A stretch of DNA of 64,000 nt from Halorientalis sp. GTDB lineage: Archaea > Halobacteriota > Halobacteria > Halobacteriales > Haloarculaceae. The stretch is from positions 1-64,000 of the forward strand of contig NZ_JAQCNH010000142.1 in NCBI RefSeq assembly GCF_028275115.1, read 5' to 3'. Positions within the stretch are counted from its first letter, which is position 1; every line of letters starts with the position of its first letter. Made by a program: the position numbers and the translations under genes. The notes under the pieces were generated by a model, which worked only from the letters and a program-made list of their open reading frames with translations, made no database searches and had not been told where the DNA came from. Below are positions 8,872-17,185 of the stretch, piece by piece.

Positions 8872-9626
8872 CCGAACGAAAAACCCTGTTCGGAGCCGGA
8901 GGTGGCGCTGAACGAGGCCTCGTGGACGATCCCTGCTGAGTCGACGAACACCGTGCCCTTGGCCTCCACGTCACGACCGATATTCAGTTTCGCGTCGGGC
9001 GTCGACACCACGGTCTCGAGTTCATAGCGGACGAGTTCGGTCCCGTCACGGGTGACAACTTCGGTCGCGTTGTACGCCCCCGAACCGAGGATGGTTCGCA
9101 ACAGAGCCCGGCCGGTGAAACTGTCCGGCGCGGTGTCGGCGTACGGGGCGTCGACGGCCGCCGAGATAGCACCGTACTCGACGCCGTCGGACCCGTCGAC
9201 GCGGAAGGCTGCCGTGCCGTCCGTGAGGTACGATGTGAACGTGTCGTTGGAACCACCCCCGACGACCCGCGTCAGCGTCTCGTTACTGGCCGCCTCGTGT
9301 GCGATGGTGTAGTCGATGCCCGCGCTGGCAGAGCTCTCGCTGCCGCCCGCCGAGAATCCCTTCGTGCCCGAGAGCGTCACACTCGACCCCGAGAGTGCCG
9401 CCTCGTGTTCGTCCAGAAGCGTCGAGACGTTCTCGATGCCAGCGGGCGTGGCACCGGCCGGATAGGCGAAAGACGTCACCGTCGCGGTCGTCGAACCGAG
9501 TGCCTCGTCTTCCGAGCCGGGCTGTGTGTCGTCCGGTGTCACATCCCCGCCGGAGAGACCCCCTGTACACCCTGCCAGGGCAACGAGAACCGTCATCGCC
9601 AGCGTCGCGAGAACTCGTTTTCGCAT
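8790..9626 (-). CDS. Putative secreted lipoprotein, DUF-type, function unknown
   Basis: A 278-residue protein with an n-region MRKR, a hydrophobic stretch and a lipobox LAGC ending at Cys20, so it is a lipoprotein on the outer face of the membrane (Sec-type, no twin-arginine). After a Gly/Asp-rich linker the body is beta-rich with many Ser/Thr, and resembles the broad group of haloarchaeal surface lipoproteins that look like LolA/LppX-type folds, though I cannot assign it. The start at ATG 9626 is fixed by the signal peptide. Its 3' end overlaps the end of the broken channel gene. Function unknown. Confidence 0.75.
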   Translation of the reverse strand: MRKRVLATLAMTVLVALAGCTGGLSGGDVTPDDTQPGSEDEALGSTTATVTSFAYPAGATPAGIENVSTLLDEHEAALSGSSVTLSGTKGFSAGGSESSASAGIDYTIAHEAASNETLTRVVGGGSNDTFTSYLTDGTAAFRVDGSDGVEYGAISAAVDAPYADTAPDSFTGRALLRTILGSGAYNATEVVTRDGTELVRYELETVVSTPDAKLNIGRDVEAKGTVFVDSAGIVHEASFSATSGSEQGFSFGYEASATFSDIGSTTVEEPEWLGEADS

Positions 9627-9700
9627 GTCTCCCTCTCTGCAACCGTCTTTTGTAAACGTACCGCTCACGTTATCTTTGCCGAGGACGGTGTGAAAGGAGG

Positions 9701-10312
9701 TCACGATGCACGGTCGAGCCGTCGCCGGACCCAAAGCGCCGTCGCGACGGTCCAGCCGGCCAGCGCCGCCGCTCCGACGACCTCCGGCAGTGCCAGCCCC
9801 GGACGACCAAACTCGCCGGTGAACGTCCAGACGGCCCACGCGGCGGCGTTCAGGACGCCCAGTCCCACCGTCGCGCCGCCGCGAGTCCGGTCACCGGCTG
9901 TGAAATTGCCGGCCCCGTACACCCACAGCGAAAGCGATAGGAAAATGTAAAACGAGACGGCGACCAGGAAGTGAGCGTCCTGTGGGAGCGGAAAGACGCC
10001 AATCAGGGCCATGGAAATCGAGGTGAGCCCGAACAGCCCGATGCCGGCGAGTTCGACGAGGTTGCGCGCGACCAGATACATCGCGTACCCGAATCCGAGG
10101 GCGGCGAGCCCCCCCAGTATGAGCCCGCCGTTGAAGACGAGCCGCGTCAGGTCCGTCGCGACGGGGTCGGTCGGCGCGCCCAGATCGGAGAGCGCGTTGG
10201 CGGTCCACGCGAACGAGGGCGAGAGGACCGTCGCGAGCAGGACACCGACCAACGAGAGGACCGGGGCTGTCAGGCCGGCCCAGACGCTCACCTGTTCGGC
10301 CGTGTCGGTCAT
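9701..10312 (-). CDS. DUF998 family membrane protein
   Basis: A 203-residue integral membrane protein with about six hydrophobic helices. The pattern SFAWTANALSDLGAP near the N-terminus, followed by a helix beginning FNGGLILGG, is characteristic of DUF998 proteins, which occur widely in haloarchaea and some bacteria and have no firm function. ATG 10312 (MTDTAEQVSVWAGL) is the best start; an ATG 30 bases further upstream gives an implausible N-terminus. It is divergent from the TlpA gene across about 130 bp. Confidence 0.8.
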   Translation of the reverse strand: MTDTAEQVSVWAGLTAPVLSLVGVLLATVLSPSFAWTANALSDLGAPTDPVATDLTRLVFNGGLILGGLAALGFGYAMYLVARNLVELAGIGLFGLTSISMALIGVFPLPQDAHFLVAVSFYIFLSLSLWVYGAGNFTAGDRTRGGATVGLGVLNAAAWAVWTFTGEFGRPGLALPEVVGAAALAGWTVATALWVRRRLDRAS

Positions 10313-10411
10313 CGACCAACCATTTGACCGGCAGATACTCAACGGTTCGGTCCTCCTGCCGCCCGTGTGGCCCGCTGCCGGTCGTGCAGACGCCGCTCAC
10401 GATGACGCGCC

Positions 10412-10419
10412 TTTTTTTT
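10412..10419 (+). promoter_or_regulatory. T8 promoter element of the TlpA-CcdA pair
   Basis: A run of eight T centred 28 bases before the ATG at 10443, the expected place for the TATA-like box of a leaderless haloarchaeal transcript. It also lies downstream of no convergent gene, so a terminator role is unlikely. Spacing-based inference. Confidence 0.45.
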
Positions 10420-10442
10420 ACGCCCGGCCCCGACCCCCAGGT

Positions 10443-10982
10443 ATGCGCGGGCACGACCGTCGGGCGTTCTTGACCGTCACCGGGGCCGCAGTGACAGCCC
10501 TGAGCGGGTGTACACAGCTCCTCGGGTCGCGCGACGCGCCAGGTTCGAGCGAGGGAGCTACTGGCGGGAGTGAGAACGGCGGGCAGACGCTCGACACGCT
10601 CGACGTCGGCGGCTCTCCCGGCGAAGCGGTGCCAGTCGTGCCCGACGGGACGGTGACACTGCTCGATTTCTTCGCGACGTACTGTGCCCCCTGTAAGCCC
10701 CAGATGGCGGAGCTACGGGAGGTGCGGTCGGCGTTTCCGGACGTTCATATGCTGTCGATTACCTGGGAACGAGACGCGACCGGGGTGCGTTCGTTCTGGA
10801 CGGAGTACGATGGCACCTGGCCCGTGGCACTGGACCCCGACGTCGAGACGGGGCCGACGTACGATGTCGAGGCACTCCCAACGACGCTGATTCTCGACGC
10901 CGAGGGGACCGAGACCTGGCGACACACCGGACTGGCCGAGGCGGCGACGATGGAGACGGAACTGGAGGCGGCCCGGCAGTGA
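10443..10982 (+). CDS. TlpA-like thioredoxin-fold lipoprotein (disulfide reductase)
   Basis: A 179-residue thioredoxin-fold protein. The N-terminus has a twin-arginine type signal (DRRAFLTVTG) and lipobox LSGC ending at Cys23, so it should be exported folded and lipid-anchored. After a Gly/Ser linker the redox site CAPC is at residues 81-84 in FFATYCAPCKPQM, and the cis-proline is in EALPTTLIL. It most likely reduces or shuffles disulfides outside the cell, for example for cytochrome c or blue-copper maturation. The next gene, a CcdA-type membrane electron carrier, overlaps its stop codon by 4 bp, so the two form one unit in which CcdA passes cytosolic electrons to TlpA. Confidence 0.88.
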   Translation: MRGHDRRAFLTVTGAAVTALSGCTQLLGSRDAPGSSEGATGGSENGGQTLDTLDVGGSPGEAVPVVPDGTVTLLDFFATYCAPCKPQMAELREVRSAFPDVHMLSITWERDATGVRSFWTEYDGTWPVALDPDVETGPTYDVEALPTTLILDAEGTETWRHTGLAEAATMETELEAARQ

Positions 10983-11692
10983 CGGAGTTCGGGGTGGCCC
11001 GGCTGGGCTATGCGTTCACCCTCGGGACGGGCACCTTCTTCGCCCCCTGTGCGTTCCCTCTCCTGCCCGGCTACGTCGCCTACTATCTCGGTACGTCCGG
11101 GACGGACGCGACCGAGCGCTCGTTGACGGTCCGCCTCGGTCGCGCTGTCGGGGTTGGCCTGCTGGTGAGCGTCGGGTTCGCGCTGGTGTACGGAACGCTC
11201 GGGCTCTTGCTGGCCGCGGTCGGACCACGAGTCCTCGAAAACATCGCGGCGCTGGAACTGGTCGTCGGTCTAGCACTGATCGTCGTCGGCGGCGTGATGG
11301 CGACGGGCCGATTCCGGGCGTCCACGCTCCACGTCCCACTACCTGAGCGCCGGCGGTCGGCGACGAGATACGTCCTGTTCGGTGTGGTTTACGCCGCGGC
11401 TGCCGCGGGATGTACTGCGCCCCTGTTTCTGGGTGTAGCGTTCGCCGCGGTGACGACCGGCCCCGTCGCGACGGTGACGACCCTGGGCGCGTACGCCGCC
11501 GGCATGAGCGTCCTGATGATCGGCGTCACGACCGTGACCGCACTGGGCCGGGACACCGTCTTGAGGCGACTGTCGGCGGCGACGGGCCGAATCTCGCGGG
11601 CCGCCGGTGTCGTCGTCGTGCTGGCTGGACTGGTGCAGCTTTACTACTTCCTCGTCGTCTTCGACGGACTGAGAACGCTCGGACTGGCCTGA
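10979..11692 (+). CDS. ccdA: CcdA/DsbD-type transmembrane thiol electron carrier
   Basis: A 237-residue protein with about six membrane helices. The two redox cysteines of the CcdA/DsbD-beta fold are visible: Cys24 in FFAPCAFPLLPGY and Cys145 in AAGCTAPLF, in two pseudo-symmetric halves. It carries electrons from cytosolic thioredoxin across the membrane to an external thiol protein. The start is GTG at 10979, overlapping the TGA of the TlpA gene (GTGA), which shows translational coupling and names the TlpA product as its likely partner. Confidence 0.88.
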   Translation: MTEFGVARLGYAFTLGTGTFFAPCAFPLLPGYVAYYLGTSGTDATERSLTVRLGRAVGVGLLVSVGFALVYGTLGLLLAAVGPRVLENIAALELVVGLALIVVGGVMATGRFRASTLHVPLPERRRSATRYVLFGVVYAAAAAGCTAPLFLGVAFAAVTTGPVATVTTLGAYAAGMSVLMIGVTTVTALGRDTVLRRLSAATGRISRAAGVVVVLAGLVQLYYFLVVFDGLRTLGLA

Positions 11693-12063
11693 TCGTCACC
11701 CACTACCCGATACCGGGGAGTTCGTCGCCGAGAGATGAGGCCGAATCGGAACAACGGCTGCCTTCGGGGGTTAAGTCGGCCGGAAACGGGACGGCAGTGT
11801 GTCAGTGCTTGTTGCTCTCGGCGTCGAACAGACCCGGTATCGGCGCCTCGTTGTCGGTCGGGAACGTCAGCGGTGCGTCGGTGGGTTCGTGGTCTGTAAT
11901 CGTCGGTGTCGGTGTGCGTGTGCTCGTAATGGGCGGCAACGAGCAAACGAACAGCGTCCGCGTGCGGTCGGTATCGTGCTGACGACCGGGGCTAACCCAC
12001 AGTCTCGTGTAACTGTTCCTGCCACAGTCACAGACCGATAGTCGGGGGCCGCCTCGTGGACTC
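11693..12063. other. Intergenic stretch, no firm gene; possible 45-codon minus-strand ORF
   Basis: This 371-bp stretch lies between ccdA and the CDC48-like gene (convergent). I see no strong gene. On the minus strand an open frame ending at 11802 has a C-terminus of credible haloarchaeal composition (TDHEPTDAPLTFPTDNE, then PIPGLFDAESNKH), but it has no ATG or GTG; the nearest usable codon is TTG at 11939, giving 45 residues. Frames on the other strand are Arg-rich and look spurious. It could be the 3' end of an older gene or a tiny protein with a rare start. Confidence 0.3.
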
Positions 12064-14208
12064 TCAGTCTCGCCGCTCCAGTGCCGTGAGCGCCGCATCG
12101 AACTGGTCGGCCTCGATGGTGACCTCGTCTGCGCGCGCGGTTGCCTCCTTGGGGCCGTGTTCGCGGGCGAACGTTCGGATGGCGCGCATCGAGGCGTCCC
12201 GGACCAGCGCGTCGAGTTCGGCGCCCGACAGCCCCTCAGTCTCGGCGGCCAGGTCGACCAGCGACACGTTCGCACCTATCGGTTTCTCACGGGTGTGTAC
12301 TTCGAGTATCTCCCGGCGGGCGTCGGCATCCGGGTCGGGAACCTCGATGTGTTCCTCGAGTCGCCCCGGACGGAGAAGCGCCGGGTCGAGTACGTCCCGG
12401 CGGTTCGTCGCCGCCAGCACCACGAGGTTGGGGTTCTCGGCCAGTCCGTCGAGTTCGGTTAGCAGTTGCGAGACGACCCGCTCGGTCGCCTCGCCGGTTT
12501 CGCCGCGGCGGCCGGCGATGGCGTCGATCTCGTCGAAAAAGACGATAGAGGGAGCGGCCTGTCGGGCACGCTCGAACACCTCGCGGACTGCCTTTTCGCT
12601 CTCGCCGACGTACTTGTCGAGCAGTTCGGGGCCGGCGACGTGGATGAAGTTCACGTCGCTTTCGCCCGCCAGCGCCCGCGCGAGCAGCGTTTTGCCGGTT
12701 CCGGGTGGACCGTACAGCAAGACGCCGGAAGGGGGGTCGGTCTCTGTGGCCTCGAACAGTTCAGCGTAGGAGAGCGGCCACTCGACGGCCTCCGTGAGCC
12801 GGTCTTTCGTTTCGTCCAACCCGCCCACGTCGTCGAAGGAGACGCCAGGCGATTCGGCGACGTACTCCCGCATCGCGGAGGGGTCGACCGCCGCCAGCGC
12901 CGCCTCGAAGTCCTCGCGGGCGACGACCGGTTCCTCGCGGGTGCGCCGGAGCGCCGACATCGCAGCCTCGGTCACGAGCGACTGGAGGTCTGCGCCGACG
13001 AACCCGTGCGTTCGCGTAGACAATCGGTCGAGGTCCGCGTCGTCGTCGAGTGGCATTCCGCGCGTGTGGACTTCCAGAATCTCGCGGCGACCCGTTTCGT
13101 CGGGGACGCCGATCTCGATCTCGCGGTCGAACCGCCCGCCACGCCGGAGTGCGGGGTCGATACTGTCGACCCGGTTGGTCGCTCCGATGACGACCACACG
13201 ACCTCGATCTTCGAGGCCGTCGAGCAGCGTCAGCAACTGGGCGACCACCCGGTTTTCCATGTCGGCGTCCTCGTCGCGCTGGCCGGCGATGGAGTCGATC
13301 TCGTCGATGAACAGAATTGCGGGCGCGTTCGCCTCGGCCTCCTCGAACGCCTCCCGGAGACGCTCCTCGCTTTCACCTTTGTACTTCGAGACGACCTCCG
13401 GCCCCGAGATCGTCTGGAAGTGTGCGTCGACCTCGTTCGCCACGGCGCGGGCGATTAGCGTCTTCCCGGTTCCGGGCGGGCCGTACAGGAGAACACCTTT
13501 TGGCGGGTCGATACCGAGTCGGCGAAACAGGTCCGGTTCCGAGAGCGGGAGCTCGATCATCTCCCGCACCATGTCGAGTTCGTCGTCGAGACCGCCGATG
13601 TCCTCGTAGGTCGCGCCGAGATCCGCCGCCTGCTCACCCGCCTCCGGGCTCGAATCGGGGTCCGAGTCGGGAGCGTCGTCGGGGAGCGTGTCACCCGCCG
13701 GAGAGCCGTCCCCGAGGTCGAGGTCGATGCCTGGTAGGACCGTGACCTCGGTGTCCTCGACGACCCGGACGGGTCCGTCGGGGTCGGTCAGCGAGACGAC
13801 GACGACACCGAGGCCGTCGACGTGAACGCGCTCGCCCTCCCGGACCGGTCGGTCGAGCAGGCCGTCTGCGACGAGGGCGTCGGTGTCGGTGTCTTCGGGC
13901 AGGGACTCGGTAGGTCGGACCGAGACGATGGCGGCCTCCTCGACGGAAGTGGTCGCGACGGTGACGGTATCGCCGACGTTGACGCCGGCGTTGGCACGAG
14001 TGTCGGCGTCGATGCGGACCACGTCGTCGCCCTCGTCGGTCGGCCAGACCTTCGCGACGGTTTCGCGTTCGCCGCGCACGACGACGGGGTCACCGCTCAG
14101 AACGCCCAGTCGCCGGCGGGTGGATTCGGGGAGGCGGGCTACCCCTCGGCCCGCGTCGCGTTTGTCCGCGCCGGCGACTGTCAGCTCAACGCCCAACTCG
14201 TCGCTCAT
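12064..14208 (-). CDS. CDC48/VCP-like double AAA ATPase
   Basis: A 714-residue archaeal CDC48/VAT-type unfoldase. Residues 1 to about 160 form the N domain (double-psi barrel plus the four-strand part), followed by an acidic linker (about 165-195). D1 has Walker A GPPGTGKT at 243-250 and Walker B DEID at 302-305; D2 has Walker A at 500-507 and FFDEIDAIA as Walker B. Both Arg-finger regions ([15 protein letters not shown]) are present. It makes hexamers that unfold proteins, often feeding the proteasome. The usual length is 730-760, so it is slightly short. ATG 14208 ([11 protein letters not shown]) is preferred over 14229 and 14277. A haloarchaeal genome usually has several paralogues. Confidence 0.88.
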   Translation of the reverse strand: MSDELGVELTVAGADKRDAGRGVARLPESTRRRLGVLSGDPVVVRGERETVAKVWPTDEGDDVVRIDADTRANAGVNVGDTVTVATTSVEEAAIVSVRPTESLPEDTDTDALVADGLLDRPVREGERVHVDGLGVVVVSLTDPDGPVRVVEDTEVTVLPGIDLDLGDGSPAGDTLPDDAPDSDPDSSPEAGEQAADLGATYEDIGGLDDELDMVREMIELPLSEPDLFRRLGIDPPKGVLLYGPPGTGKTLIARAVANEVDAHFQTISGPEVVSKYKGESEERLREAFEEAEANAPAILFIDEIDSIAGQRDEDADMENRVVAQLLTLLDGLEDRGRVVVIGATNRVDSIDPALRRGGRFDREIEIGVPDETGRREILEVHTRGMPLDDDADLDRLSTRTHGFVGADLQSLVTEAAMSALRRTREEPVVAREDFEAALAAVDPSAMREYVAESPGVSFDDVGGLDETKDRLTEAVEWPLSYAELFEATETDPPSGVLLYGPPGTGKTLLARALAGESDVNFIHVAGPELLDKYVGESEKAVREVFERARQAAPSIVFFDEIDAIAGRRGETGEATERVVSQLLTELDGLAENPNLVVLAATNRRDVLDPALLRPGRLEEHIEVPDPDADARREILEVHTREKPIGANVSLVDLAAETEGLSGAELDALVRDASMRAIRTFAREHGPKEATARADEVTIEADQFDAALTALERRD

Positions 14209-14253
14209 GCGCGCCCGTAGTCGCCCCATCGTCAAGAGGGTTCCCCGGAGAAA

Positions 14254-14262
14254 CACATATAC
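14254..14262 (+). promoter_or_regulatory. TATA-like box (CACATATAC) of the small zinc-finger gene
   Basis: The sequence CACATATAC is centred 28 bases before the ATG at 14286, in the divergent region between the CDC48-like gene and the zinc-finger gene. Position and A/T content fit a leaderless haloarchaeal promoter. Confidence 0.45.
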
Positions 14263-14285
14263 CGTCGGGCGTGTCACCCAGTCAT

Positions 14286-14420
14286 ATGGTCGTGCAAACG
14301 CAGCGCGACGAGGTCACCTGGTACAAGTGTGAGGCCTGTGGACTGTTGTTCGACGACAGAGACGACGCGAGCCAGCACGAAACGGAGTGCGACGGCGAAG
14401 ACCCGTCGTACATCCAGTGA
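14286..14420 (+). CDS. Small zinc-finger protein (44 residues)
   Basis: Only 44 residues, but clearly real. Its zinc ligands are Cys15 and Cys18 in [10 protein letters not shown], then His31 and Cys35 in QHETEC, a C2HC arrangement in a C2H2-type finger, followed by the conserved tail EDPSYIQ. Near-identical small proteins occur across haloarchaea; their role is unknown, with nucleic-acid or protein binding likely. A TATA-like box lies 28 bases upstream. It precedes the XPB-like helicase gene by 80 bp on the same strand. Confidence 0.82.
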   Translation: MVVQTQRDEVTWYKCEACGLLFDDRDDASQHETECDGEDPSYIQ

Positions 14421-14500
14421 TTCGCCGCGGGACACCGGGGACTCTCTCGGGCGGCCGCGGGACGTAAGCCGTTTGTCCGTCCGCGGCCTAGTAGTTTGCA

Positions 14501-16420
14501 GTGACAGACAACGACGAGCCCGACGGTGTCGACACGACGGACGGGGACGGCCAGCCCGGCGGTGACCCGCCCACCAGCGACGCCGTTCTCGACGCCGAGA
14601 CGTTCACGGACGTGGTGCAGGATATCGGGCGACCCGTCGTCACCGCCAGTCACGTCGCACAGACGCTGGACTGGACACAGGACGACGCCAGCGCCGCCCT
14701 CGACGACCTCGCCGAAGAGCGTGCGGTCGACCGACTGGACGTCTCCGCAGACCCGGTCGTCTGGTACCCGACCGACTGGTCCAGACTGGTCGAACGCGAG
14801 CGGGTGATTCTCTTTCCCGGCCGCCGCGAGATCGTCGTCGACCACCCCACACAGTTCACACGGGCACAGCTCTCGCAGTTCGCCCACCTCGTCGACACGA
14901 CCCACCGCGGTGGCTACCTCTACGAACTCCGCCGGGAGGACATCTGGGGCGCACCATACGACGAGTTCGAGGCGCTGCTGGGCACGGTTCGGGACGTGCT
15001 ACCGGAACGCTCACCCGAACTGGAGGAGTGGGTCGAGGACCAGTGGAAACGCGCCCACCGCTTTACCCTCCGGACCCACGAGGACGGCTACGTCGTTCTC
15101 GAAGCCGCGACGGACTCGCTGATGGGCAACGTCGCTCGCGAGAAACTCGACGAGGGACAGCTTCGGGCGGCCATCTCCGACACGGAGAGCTGGGTCGCAG
15201 AGGAGGCCGTCGCCGAGGTCAAACGAATCCTCTACGAGTCTGGTTACCCCGTCCAGGACGAGCGGGACCTGGACACCGGCGAGGCCCTCGACCTCGACCT
15301 TGACCTGGACCTCCGGGACTACCAGCACGAGTGGGTGGGACAGTTCATGGAGACCAAGTCGGGGGTTCTCGTCGGGCCGCCAGGCGCGGGCAAGACCGTG
15401 GCGGCGCTGGGCATCCTCTCGCGCGTCGGCGGAGAGACTCTCGTACTGGTTCCCAGCCGCGAACTCGCCGGACAGTGGCGCGACGAGGTCCTCGCCCGGA
15501 CGACCCTGACCGAGGAGCAGGTCGGGGAGTACCACGGCGGGACCAAGCAGATAGCGCCGCTCACCATCGCCACTTACCAGACCGCAGGGATGGACCGTCA
15601 CCGGCAACTGTTCGACAGCCGCGAGTGGGGGCTTGTCATCTACGACGAAGTTCATCACATTCCAGCCTCGGTAGCTCGACGGAGCGCCGACCTCCAGACC
15701 AAACACCGCCTCGGCCTCTCCTCTTCGCCCGTTCGAGAGGACGACAAGGAAGAGGAGATATACACGCTGATCGGGCCGCCCATCGGGACGGACTGGAACG
15801 CGCTGTTCGACGCGGGCTTCGTCGCCGAACCGGAAGTCGAAATCAGATACGTCCCCTGGACCGACGGGGACGCACGAAACCAGTACGTCAGTTCCGACGG
15901 CCACGAGCGCCGGCAGCTCGCGGCGGCGAACCCCGCCAAACGCGAGGAGGTGGCACACCTGCTCGCCCGCCACCCCGAGAGGAAGGCGCTGGTCTTCTGT
16001 GACTATCTCGACCAGGGGCGAGAGCTGTCGGCGTTTCTCGACGTGCCGTTCATCAGCGGTGAGATGCCCCACAGCCGCCGTGAGCGCCTGCTCGACGAGT
16101 TCCGGCGGGCCGACCGGGACACACTGATCGTCTCCCGGGTGGGCGACGAGGGAATCGACCTGCCCGACGCCGAACTGGCCGTCGTCGCGTCCGGCCTCGG
16201 GGGGTCGCGCAGACAGGGCGCCCAGCGAGCGGGTCGAACCATGCGCCCGGAAGGACGGTCGCTGGTCTTCGTACTCGCAACACGTGGAAGCCGGGAGGAG
16301 GACTTCGCACAGCGACGGATGCGCCACCTCTCCTCGAAGGGAGTCCGCGTCTCCGAGGCCGAAGCGGAAGCCGTTACGAACGACGGAGACGCCACTTCGG
16401 GCGACGAGGACCGGAGCTAA
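14501..16420 (+). CDS. XPB/Rad25-like DNA helicase
   Basis: A 639-residue superfamily 2 helicase. A winged-helix-like N-terminal part (about 30-100) and a damage-recognition-like region precede the helicase core. Walker A GPPGAGKT is at 292-299, the DEVH box at 382-385, SSSPVRED serves as motif III, and the C-terminal RecA domain ends with GDEGIDLPDA and QRAGRTMRPEG (motifs V and VI). The order and the ThM-like RRADRDT region suit archaeal XPB homologues, implicated in nucleotide excision repair or transcription. Start is GTG 14501 (reads MTDNDEPDGVD). The acidic run EALDLDLDLDLD at 261-272 just before the core is a haloarchaeal embellishment. Confidence 0.87.
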   Translation: MTDNDEPDGVDTTDGDGQPGGDPPTSDAVLDAETFTDVVQDIGRPVVTASHVAQTLDWTQDDASAALDDLAEERAVDRLDVSADPVVWYPTDWSRLVERERVILFPGRREIVVDHPTQFTRAQLSQFAHLVDTTHRGGYLYELRREDIWGAPYDEFEALLGTVRDVLPERSPELEEWVEDQWKRAHRFTLRTHEDGYVVLEAATDSLMGNVAREKLDEGQLRAAISDTESWVAEEAVAEVKRILYESGYPVQDERDLDTGEALDLDLDLDLRDYQHEWVGQFMETKSGVLVGPPGAGKTVAALGILSRVGGETLVLVPSRELAGQWRDEVLARTTLTEEQVGEYHGGTKQIAPLTIATYQTAGMDRHRQLFDSREWGLVIYDEVHHIPASVARRSADLQTKHRLGLSSSPVREDDKEEEIYTLIGPPIGTDWNALFDAGFVAEPEVEIRYVPWTDGDARNQYVSSDGHERRQLAAANPAKREEVAHLLARHPERKALVFCDYLDQGRELSAFLDVPFISGEMPHSRRERLLDEFRRADRDTLIVSRVGDEGIDLPDAELAVVASGLGGSRRQGAQRAGRTMRPEGRSLVFVLATRGSREEDFAQRRMRHLSSKGVRVSEAEAEAVTNDGDATSGDEDRS

Positions 16421-16450
16421 CTGACACCGGTCGACGGAAGAGCGGACCGG

Positions 16451-16702
16451 TCACTCCGTCGGTCTGATCGGTGGGTTGACGAACAGCGCGTCCACCAGCG
16501 CGAGCGCGCCGACTGCCGACGCGCCGACGAGCGTCGTCTGGAACGACACCGACAGCAGGGAACCGAGAGCGACGCTCAACAGAAACACCACCGGAATGAA
16601 CACGAGTATCAGATCGTACCGCGAGAGCGAGTCTATCGTCTGCAGTCCGGTACGGCTCGATTCTGCGTTGTCACTCCAGGGCATGGCATTCACCTCTCCC
16701 AT
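16451..16702 (-). CDS. Small two-helix membrane protein
   Basis: An 83-residue protein with a polar N-terminus and two membrane helices (YDLILVFIPVVFLLSVALG and a second ending ALVDALFV), then a short tail NPPIRPTE. The ATG at 16684 (MPWSDNAESS) is an equally good start. It is a paralogue of the 77-residue protein at 63115-63348: both have a Y-D-x-(I/V)-L-x-x-I-P-V opening and an (L/I)x-(D/H)AxFVN-P-P/G-P closing. No function is known. It is divergent from the next gene over about 280 bp of lower-GC sequence, which should hold promoters for both. Confidence 0.7.
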   Translation of the reverse strand: MGEVNAMPWSDNAESSRTGLQTIDSLSRYDLILVFIPVVFLLSVALGSLLSVSFQTTLVGASAVGALALVDALFVNPPIRPTE

Positions 16703-16981
16703 GTGTAACTACCACACAGTTTCACTAAAATCTTGCTCCGATACAGTTCACCGAACACATCTTGAATACCGTTGGCGGTTCCGGAGATAATCAGAAAATA
16801 ATATGCTGAACTTATCGCGGCGTCTGTGTCCACTCGTCGGGGGACGACGGGGGCGACCGACCGCGGATGCGGGCGGCGTGACTCCGGCGGCTACCGGGTC
16901 GTTCCGACAGTCCGCGGTGTGACCGTGGTCCAAGGCTGGTGGTTCCACAAGACACAGGTCGGCTCGGTCGTAACGGTATGT

Positions 16982-17185
16982 ATGGACGAACTCGGGAGTC
17001 GGCCGACGGAGGGCCAGCGGGTCCGCGCCATGGTCGGTGGGCGGGCCGTTCACGGACGCGTCGAGTCAGTGACGTACACGCCGAAAAAAGGGAATCTGAT
17101 CGCGAAAGTAACCCTCGACGAACCGGGGCCGGACGGCCGAACGGCACTTGCAGTCGCCGTCGAAGATCTCGACGGTATCGACTAG
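16982..17185 (+). CDS. Small conserved haloarchaeal protein, function unknown
   Basis: A 67-residue protein, MDELGSRPTEGQRVRAMVG at the start, with a likely small beta-barrel (VHGRVESVTYTPKKGNLI, AKVTLDEPGPDG). The alternation and the turn-rich basic segment suggest an OB- or SH3-like fold that could bind nucleic acid, but I cannot place it in a named family. Its stop overlaps the stop of the convergent MutS5-like gene by 4 bp. The frame is open further upstream, but that part has no coding character. Confidence 0.6.
   Translation: MDELGSRPTEGQRVRAMVGGRAVHGRVESVTYTPKKGNLIAKVTLDEPGPDGRTALAVAVEDLDGID

Noticed and set aside
12466-13458. 330-codon plus-strand frame inside the CDC48-like gene
   Set aside because: Antisense to an intact double AAA ATPase; no domain recognisable.
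15011-16327. 438-codon minus-strand frame inside the helicase gene
   Set aside because: Antisense shadow of the XPB-like gene, no start context or family likeness.
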